Shown here: positions 57,472-64,000 of the stretch, piece by piece
Layout of the letters: the number at the start of each line of letters is the position of its first letter
Numbering within the stretch: the first letter of the stretch is position 1
Assembly (NCBI GenBank): GCA_022478985.1
Contig: JAKSZP010017432.1
Location: forward strand, 30,307 to 94,306
Origin: Massospora cicadina
Taxonomy: Eukaryota; Entomophthoromycota; Entomophthoromycetes; Entomophthorales; Entomophthoraceae
Direction of reading: 5' to 3'
Length of the DNA: 64,000 nt
Program-made: the position numbers and the translations under genes
Notes under the pieces: generated by a model
What the model saw: only the letters and a program-made list of their open reading frames with translations
The model's database searches: none
What the model was told of the DNA's origin: nothing

Positions 57472-57730
57472 CTTAAATTTTATACGAGGTGGGCTGACCT
57501 GGGGATGATACTGCACCAATTAAGAGGAAATTGAATGAATGGAAAAAGAGGATAAAACATGGAAAACCTCCATGTGTGGTGTATGATAGGCCAGGAACTC
57601 CATGGACCACCTTTGCTATTTGCTATCTCAGTTTGGGGGATTGGTGTGCAATGCCAATGCAGTCATAATTATCCCCACCCAAAGTACCTGACCCATAATC
57701 AAACTTTGGGAGGCAGTGGTAGAGAATCCA
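57472..57730 (-). mobile_element. SINE-3: short retroposon with the LINE tail and target duplication
   Basis: 259 bp between GCATCCCACCCCTTTA at 57456-57471 and the same 16 bases at 57731-57746. The minus-strand 3' end reads ATCATCCCCAGGTCAGCCCA then CCTCGTATAAAATTTAAG, the tail shared with the LINE. Near the minus-strand 5' end AGTTTGATTATGG resembles a decayed box B (compare GGTTTGATTCC in SINE-2), so a truncated tRNA head is likely. Confidence 0.7.
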
Positions 57731-57746
57731 GCATCCCACCCCTTTA

Positions 57747-58356
57747 TACTTTCTCTGAAATGCATTCATCTATATGAGTAAAAAGTAGAAAGGAATGATA
57801 TGAAAGCTGTCAGATTCTGGTGGTTGACTCAAAAATAAACCTTTGACAACTAGTAGATTGGGCCAATTATCCTTTCAATGCTTGAGCTAACACCTGTTGC
57901 AATTATAAAATTTAGGCTGATTATCTCAATGACAACACAATCATGTATTTTATCAGTTGCTTGGACTGAATATGCTCACATATTATGGCCAATTCTAATG
58001 CATTAATCTCAGCAAATAGTCCCAATTATTGAAACACAATCAATTCAATTGTATACAAAATAATTCAGGGATGACCCAAAGTTAATATCTGAAAATTCTG
58101 TGGAGTTCAGACAAATGAAAATATAATCAATTTCCTGCCTGAGGGCAGAATTTGTATGTCAATACATGTAATAAGCATGATAGCACTTGTGTGGACCACC
58201 CAAAAGGTGTTACTTAGTGCTATTGAGGAAGAGGCCTGCCAACATCCTAATTAGGGGTGCATTTACTTCAATTTAGGCCAAAGTTTCACAGAAGATGTGT
58301 TTCATCAGCAGTATGATGAAACTGAAATCCTGAAGATCTTAGGACAATTTTGCATG
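57747..58356. other. AT-rich flank of LINE-3
   Basis: No gene or recognised repeat. With 63704-63964 on the other side of LINE-3 it may be part of one LTR, but nothing here proves it. Confidence 0.3.
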
Positions 58357-58399
58357 CTTATATTGTAATTTTAAATTTATTGTGGGGAAGGCTGACCAT

Positions 58400-60843
58400 G
58401 GGATGGACACTTCTGAATATGACTCAGGAAAGACAAACTTAGTACCAGGGGAGGCACCCCAGAGAAGTGATGCTATCTCTTGTTGCCAGCGGGAACGCAA
58501 CTTATGGGAAGGGGAGGGAATGTGTGAAGGGGCCGTAGCCACCATTGAGCATGTGTGGAGGAAGGGGTCTGATTTGATGAACCAGACTGGGAACCAGGAG
58601 GAGACCAGCTGTCGGTGATGCGGTGGGAGGTATCCAAACATCCACACTTGAAAGTGGTCCGCCAAATGAGACTGGAATCTGTGGACAGCTTCTGGGAGGG
58701 TGGGGATAGAGCCAGCGATGGCATCCAAGACAATCGTGTGGATAGTCCACATGGCGATTGCAACCACCAGAGCATGGAGGGAGGGTGGAAGGGGAGGCCA
58801 TTGATGAAGCAAACATATCTATTGACAGACTGAAGGGATACATTTGATCCTGGCCCAGCAGACGTTGAACTTCGCGCCATATCACTTTAGAGGTGGGGCA
58901 CTTCTCCAGGTGGTGGAACAGCGTTCCATACTGACCACACACGACACAGGATGAGTGTAAAGCGTTAGAGCACTCAGCTGTATGATACACCTGCCTCAGG
59001 CAGCGCCACACATGGGAGCGGACTTGAGGCTGCAACAGAGGATGGTGTGCATATTTCCAGATAGTCTTTTGGGTCTCAGTAGAATAAGGGATGTCCATCA
59101 TGTCCAGGTAGTCCACCCTGGATAGGACATGGGGTCGAATGGGGATTACGCCATCATGGATGGGTAGCTCCTGTACCTCTTGTGTGAACTGAGGATAGGG
59201 GCGGCCTCTTCAGGTTGTATGTCCGCTAATATGAATTCTCCACTCTGCGCTTCGCATGGAGAGTAGGATTCATTTAAAGTGGGTTTTAGTCCCGTGAGGA
59301 CCTGTGGCCGATGTGTGTGATGCGAGGTATTTCATCAGTGAGTGGGGTTTGATGGATTGTTGAGGCCCAAGGCTCGGGAGAAGTTGGAGTGGGCCGCGCG
59401 GGACCAGTGTTGGGATGGGAGTGTAGGAGCGGTGACGGCCGTGATCCAGGTGCCCAGGATCTTGGCATCATGGGCTTTGAAGTCAAGCAGGCCCATGCCA
59501 CCTTGATGATGAGGGCCAAACATGACCTCTAGCCATACTGGTGGAGGGCGGCCTGACCAAAGCCATCCTTGAAGCAAAGCATACAGGGATTTGAAGAAGC
59601 TTGGGGTTAAGGGGATGGCGTGGGCTCCGAACCAGACTTTGGATAGGAGCATAGAGTTGGCAAGAACAACCCTGCCATTGAGGGTAGTAGGGTGGGCTCT
59701 GAGAGAGGCGATTCGCTTCGTCACGTTGTCCAGTATACGGCACTCCATTACTGCTGACGCATATCCGCCTGCCTCCATCCACACGCCCAGATGGTGCACC
59801 GGTCCTATGGTAGGACGTGGCATGAAGGGGAGCACCAGTGGAGCGGTGTGTGTTGAGTTATTAAGGCGTGGACGTGGGCGAGCAGATGGGCCAGGTTGGG
59901 AACTAATTGCTGGGGCCCAGCAGTTCTGAAACTGACCAAGGAGGATGATTTCGGCTTTGGAGGCATTCAGTGCCGCGTTGCTTACCTGGGAATATTTCTG
60001 GATGAGGGCTTCAAGCGCGCGTGCATCTTTGTTATTAGACACCCCACCACGCAATCATCTGCAAATGCCATCATATTGACTGGGGTTTGGCCTGGCACAT
60101 GGACCCCAGTGAGTTGGGCATTCACATTTCACAGTAGTGTGTCAAGGCTGAAGTTGTATAAGAGTGGGCTGAGGGGGTCCCCTTGTCGCAAGCCCCTTTG
60201 AGGGCGGACTACTTCTGTTAGGAAGCCTGGGCCACACACTGCCATTGTTACAGATTCCGTGAGCAGCATTACCCAGTTTATGAAGGGGGGGGTAGGCGGA
60301 ATTGATGGAGGCAGGCCCTTAGGTATTCCCAGTTTACTCTATCGTAGGCCTTTTTTTTAGTACTAGATGGTCCCAACCCAAGGGGGGTCTATCGTAGGCC
60401 TTTTGTTGGTCCAAGAATACCAGTGCCCCAGAGGCTGTGGACTGACATGCATTAGCCATTGAGTGCACGTTATCCCAAATTGACCTTCTGGGGATGAGAC
60501 CAAATTGTTCTGGGGAGATGGTGGCAGATGCTACAGTCTCTAAACGGTTAGCCATGATTTTTGTTAAAATTTTGGTGTCTGTGTTTGTTAGAGAAATGGG
60601 GCGCCAGTTGGCTAAGTCAAGCTTATCCCCTTTCTTGAAGAGTGTGACAGTAAAGGACTCATGTCCTCCTGGTAGGAGGTGTGTTTCCAACAGGTTTTGG
60701 TTAAGTGAGGCTAGCAGCAATGGGGATATATATTTGAAATATTTTTTGTAGAACTCATTTGGAATGCCATCTGGGCCTGGGCATTTTCGGTTTGGTGCAC
60801 CGCAAATGGCTGTCCATAATTCATTTGGAGTAATTAAATTCAT
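58400..60843 (-). pseudogene. LINE-3 ORF2 reverse transcriptase and zinc finger (FADD)
   Basis: The 169-aa frame 60334-60843 holds LNQNLLETHLLPGG, FKKGDKLDLANWRPISLTNT, ISPEQFGLIPRRSIWDNVHS and DQQKAYDR, broken by micro-insertion M2. Then come MMAFADDCVV (FADD at 60054-60065), the 239-aa frame 59335-60054, and 58502-59116 with CVVCGQYGTLFHHLEKCP. A frameshift follows FADD, with others near 59330 and 58760. Same protein as in LINE-1 and LINE-2. Confidence 0.85.
60355..60388 (-). mobile_element. Micro-retroposon M2: 34-bp tail-only insertion in LINE-3
   Basis: CTATCGTAGGCCTTTT is duplicated at 60339-60354 and 60389-60404. LINE-1 and LINE-2 have the single empty site in the AYDRVNW coding region. 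The 34 inserted bases, read on the minus strand, are the TTGGGTTGGGACCATCTAGT tail plus A run also found in M1. This is a minimal, almost wholly truncated retroposition event. Confidence 0.85.
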
Positions 60844-62190
60844 TATTTCTGGGTATCAGAAGTTGGTGCAGATATGAGCTCGGTCAAGAAATTCCGCCAT
60901 TTTGGCCAGCTGAATTGGTTCAGCTCAGTATAACATGGAGTAATATTTTTGCATTTCGATTGCCACTTCAGCTGGTGTATCCACAATAGAATTATCCAAT
61001 CTTCGCACCTGTGTGCAGGCCATGCTCTGGTGTGGTGCAATAATTTTTTTAAAGAAGTATGCGGTGCACTTGTCGCCTTTAGTGATGCGTGTGGCCCTGT
61101 ATTGGACACAAACCTGATGTTTGTGTTGCCTTTTGAGTGCGTTGAGGTGGGCGGCTGCCTCACCCACTTCCAGCCCCATGCAGGGCTGAATCCTGTGGCT
61201 GGAATGTTGGACTCCAAGTGGGCCAATTCCACCAGAGCGCGCGAGATAACTGCTGATGTGGCTCGTGAGCATCTGGAGGAGAGATGGCGATAGTGGTGGA
61301 TGGTGTCCTCTTTGAAAGTTGCCCATGTGGAAATGGGGTCCGCACAAAACGGTGCAACAAATGATTTTGCCAAAGTTGCCTCTTCCACCCATGTGGAAAA
61401 TCCTGGCGACGCGAGCTCGGGGGGCGGATTTTGCACCAATGTGGGGCCTTTGCAACTGTGACAGGTAAGTGGTAGGCTATCAAGACCAGTCAGTGGTCGG
61501 AGAATTCCATTTTCTTTGTTTTGAAGTGGGAGATGTGGGGTTGGAATTTCGCCGGCATTAGAATAAGGTCGATGTGGGTCATGGACCTCAATTGGCCGTT
61601 GTGGATGTGGGGACATGTCATGTTTTTGAGCAGTGAGGCATGTTGCAGCAGCATATCCATTAACCCAAGAGTGGCTTTTAGAATGCGTAGTTCTATGTGA
61701 CCCTATGGGGCGTGGGGTGAGGGAGGCCACCATTCCGTTGGTGAGGTTAGCCAACAGTTCATGTCACCAACTAGGAAAGAATCAGGGGGTAGCAGGAGGG
61801 ATTTGACTGACGAGAAAAATTCCTGACGCTCATATGCACCATTTGGGGCATAGATGTTGACAATTGCGTGTGCAACATTGGCCCACGAGAAGGTGATGAT
61901 GAGCACTCAGCCATTTAGAAATGTTTCTGAGGATATGAATTTGAAAAAATTATTTTTCCAAATTAGCACCCCACAGTGCTTTGACCAAAAGCATAGGGAT
62001 GGGAGGAGCATTGTTTTCCAAGCTTCCTTGGAACCTCATGGACAGTGGGACTCCTGGATGGCCAGGATATCCACGGGTAAATTGTGTTGTAAAAAACTCA
62101 GTTTCCTAGCCCAGGATGGGGAGGCCTTGAGTCTGGCAATATTCAGCATCCCTAGAGTGAAGGTTTCCCCCAGCACACCTTAGGTGTGAG
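60844..62190 (-). pseudogene. LINE-3 ORF2 endonuclease and linker
   Basis: Minus-strand motifs: GMLNIARLKASPSWARKLS, DILAIQESHCP, IVNIYAPNGAYERQEFF, LVGDMNCWLTSPTE (61703-61906), then a broken region with DPHRPYSNAGEIP (frameshifted RIDLI) and a SDH block near 61500. The 303-aa frame 60843-61754 is partly the endonuclease in a shifted frame and then the linker leading to RT. Confidence 0.75.
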
Positions 62191-62199
62191 GGGGTGGGC

Positions 62200-63600
62200 C
62201 CCCGGGCCCACCAGCCTCTTCAAGGTCCCCACAGGCTTTCACAGCAGCGCGGGTGTTAGCAGCAACGCTATCGGGGTTTTTGTTAATTTATGCAGAAAGA
62301 GTCACATTGGCTTTGGCCTTCACTTTTTGTTTTCCTGACGTCGGACGAATTTTTTATGGTGCGGATGAGTTTGGTGCACCATCAAGTGGGTCAAAATTTT
62401 TTTTCAGTTGGGATAGGTCCCAAGTCAGTTTTGACCAGAGCTTGGGTGCAGCAATTGGGTGAGATTGAATCTCCCATCAGATCCTTGGATTGAGTGGCTC
62501 GCTCAGCATGGGCTTCCCAATCTAATTGGATGATGGATTCCTGAGTCACTTCTGCCATGAAGGTCTCCATGTCCTCCTGGCGTTGTGAGTGTGGGATGGC
62601 GGTGGTGGCCTTGGCCGCTTCCTTGGCTGTGGTCCTACGGGCCTGCTTGGCCTTCTTCCACTCCTGCGGGGAGATGGGCTTTACCAATAGGTAGCAGCCT
62701 TGTGCTCCCCACAGGAAAGCCTCCTTGGTGCTTGCAGTTGGTTCGTAGTGCGCCTCTCCACTGGCCATGGCCGCCGAGGGGTGCTCTTGGAATGTGACGC
62801 CCTCTTTGATGGGGCATGCATGCGCCTTATGGCCGAACGCATCACAGTGGGTGCAAATGGGGGGCGCGCTGTCCACGGTTACCCAGAATGGATGGGTGGT
62901 GTGCCCTGCGATGTCAATAAAGGTGGAGTGTGGGATCTGGGTTAGGTCCTTTGCGATCTCCTCAGTTGGGGTCAGAACTGCGATGGCTTTGCCAGTGCAC
63001 AGGTGTGGCATCAGTGTGAAACGTTGCATTTAAAAAGATTGCATTTCGCCATATATGGCGAGACCATCTTTCAGGTGTTGCTCCAAAATGTCACGTTTTA
63101 CCGTAGTAGGCAAAAAGTCAAACGTGAGGAAAATTTGGTTTAATTTTGTCCATCTGGTGCGTTTGGTTTTGATGACCTGTTGCCCTTCGGGGAGGTTGAC
63201 CACTATGCACACTGCTGCAGCCTTGTCTGCTGCTTTTTTGCTCTCGAAACCTAGGTCCAGCCAATTGCATGACATGGAGTGAGGTGCAATGTACACTGCG
63301 GTTGGGAAAATTTTGTGTACATCTTCACAAAATTTTTCCCATAGGGCCATTTTTTGGATGTCCAGATACACACGGACTCCAAATTCCACCGACAAAAGTG
63401 GCTGGGAGTGTGGCGTGTTGATGTACTGGTTGCATCATGCTTGCCATGCGAGTATCTCCAGGAAAATGTGACCGCCAGTTTTTTGAGATTTTTGTCTATT
63501 CCGCCGGATTCTCTGGGGCGTTTTTGAACGTTGGAGGCCGCGGGCCTTCCGCCTGCTCCTCTTACCTTGCTTGCCCAACTGTTCCCTGACATGGGCGCAG
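62200..63600 (-). pseudogene. LINE-3 ORF1 (RNA-binding, CCHC zinc knuckle)
   Basis: The longest ORF1 pieces in the window: 63251-63592 (N terminus, shifted frame), 63030-63395 (121 aa: VEFGVRVYLDIQKMALWEKF, WLDLGFESKKAADKAAAV, FDFLPTTVKRDILEQHLKDG) and 62391-63029 (212 aa), with intact knuckle CTHCDAFGHKAHAC and a basic C terminus. A stop at about 63030 and one frameshift separate otherwise continuous coding sequence. Probably forms the ribonucleoprotein with element RNA. Confidence 0.8.
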
Positions 63601-63703
63601 ACTAATCTCCTCTGTGAGATTATCAAACTAGATTTAGTCTTGAATTGAATAGGTTGCAAAAGTGTTTGCAATGAGAAAGAAAAGTTTCTTATATTGCAAT
63701 TTT

Positions 63704-64000
63704 TATACCTGAAATCCTCCTGATTTTGAGAGCATTTTGCCACCAATGAACCTATGAAAATATTTCAGTTGTAGGCTGAGCTGAGTGGAAAAATAGCTGT
63801 TGAAATTTTGTGCTGGAATATGGCCAGGAGATGCCCTAGAGGTATAAATACTGGCACCTGGCCTAATGACCATTATCTAATAAATAGCTTATAATAAAGT
63901 TATAACTATTTTATCACTTTCATAATTTTATCATTGAATCCTTTCTTTGGAGAAAGTGTCAACAAACTGGAAGGATCAAATTTACAATTTGTATTGAAGC
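63704..64000 (+). mobile_element. Possible LTR end with TATA box and primer site at window edge
   Basis: TATAAATA at 63843-63850 is followed 30-40 bases later by AATAAA (63879-63884), then CAACA ending at 63964, three bases, and TGG at 63968. This is the order promoter, poly(A) signal, LTR end, spacer, primer site. The primer motif (TGGAAGGATC) differs from that of the gypsy elements. The LTR start is not identified; LINE-3 may lie inside it. Confidence 0.35.

Larger units (their letters stand above)
58373..63687 (-). mobile_element. LINE-3: full-length non-LTR retrotransposon
   Basis: 5315 bp between CTTATATTGTAATTTT (58357-58372) and CTTATATTGCAATTTT (63688-63703), 15 of 16 identical. Same 5' start and 3' end as LINE-2 and very similar throughout, with the FADD active site preserved. 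A 34-bp micro-insertion with its own duplication sits in the RT. Several frameshifts and stops make it inactive as it stands. Confidence 0.9.

Noticed and set aside
1..64000. CRISPR arrays, rRNA genes, bacterial operons or phage genes
   Set aside because: No regularly spaced short repeats, no rRNA signatures and no bacterial gene organisation were seen; the content is eukaryotic transposons plus one spliced gene.

Overview
This is eukaryotic DNA of a host whose genome is crowded with transposable elements, most likely a fungus. The only convincing host gene (54585-56079) is VTA1, the LIP5-type ESCRT-III/Vps4 regulator. It has six exons with GT-AG introns, three of them only about 35-43 nt long. 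Nothing here is bacterial: there are no operons, rRNA or CRISPR arrays, and the only tRNA-like sequences are the heads of SINEs. A TE-swollen fungal lineage (for example rust or entomophthoralean) is an inference from element content and gene structure; the species cannot be fixed from this window.

Layout. 1-612: edge of a minus-strand LTR element. 613-3434: three 465-bp LTRs separated by two primer-site-bearing spacers. 3435-20719: an old minus-strand Ty3/gypsy element (here 'gypsy II'), split by a younger plus-strand Ty3/gypsy element ('gypsy I', 4767-14716), whose 3' LTR is itself split by a 5'-truncated LINE ('LINE-1', 10936-14538). 22627-33481: minus-strand 'gypsy V', carrying two gag-only retroposons, a 1.1-kb LTR-like repeat, a tRNA-SINE and a 45-bp micro-insertion. 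About 34318-36200: another gag-only retroposon. 39083-51918: minus-strand 'gypsy III' with GATGC target duplications and a full-length LINE ('LINE-2', 44456-49730) in its gag gene. 52001-53887: a gag-only retroposon with perfect target duplications. 54056-54285: a piggyBac-like MITE upstream of VTA1. 57472-57730: a SINE. 58373-63687: a second full-length LINE ('LINE-3').

How the parts fit together. The LINE encodes a CCHC ORF1 and an ORF2 with AP-endonuclease, reverse transcriptase and a C-terminal zinc finger. Its 3' tail, ending around GGTCRGCC, then CC-rich, then AATAAA, recurs at the 3' ends of three gag-only elements and three tRNA-type SINEs. This suggests that one LINE machinery has been mobilising several unrelated passengers. 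A second tail type ends a fourth gag-only element and two micro-insertions of 45 and 34 bp, each with its own target duplication. All pol genes here carry frameshifts, stops or lost catalytic residues. The nesting gives a readable order of insertion.

The remaining sequence (20720-22626, 33482-34317, 36201-39077, 56131-57455, 57747-58356) is AT-rich and shows no gene I can recognise.
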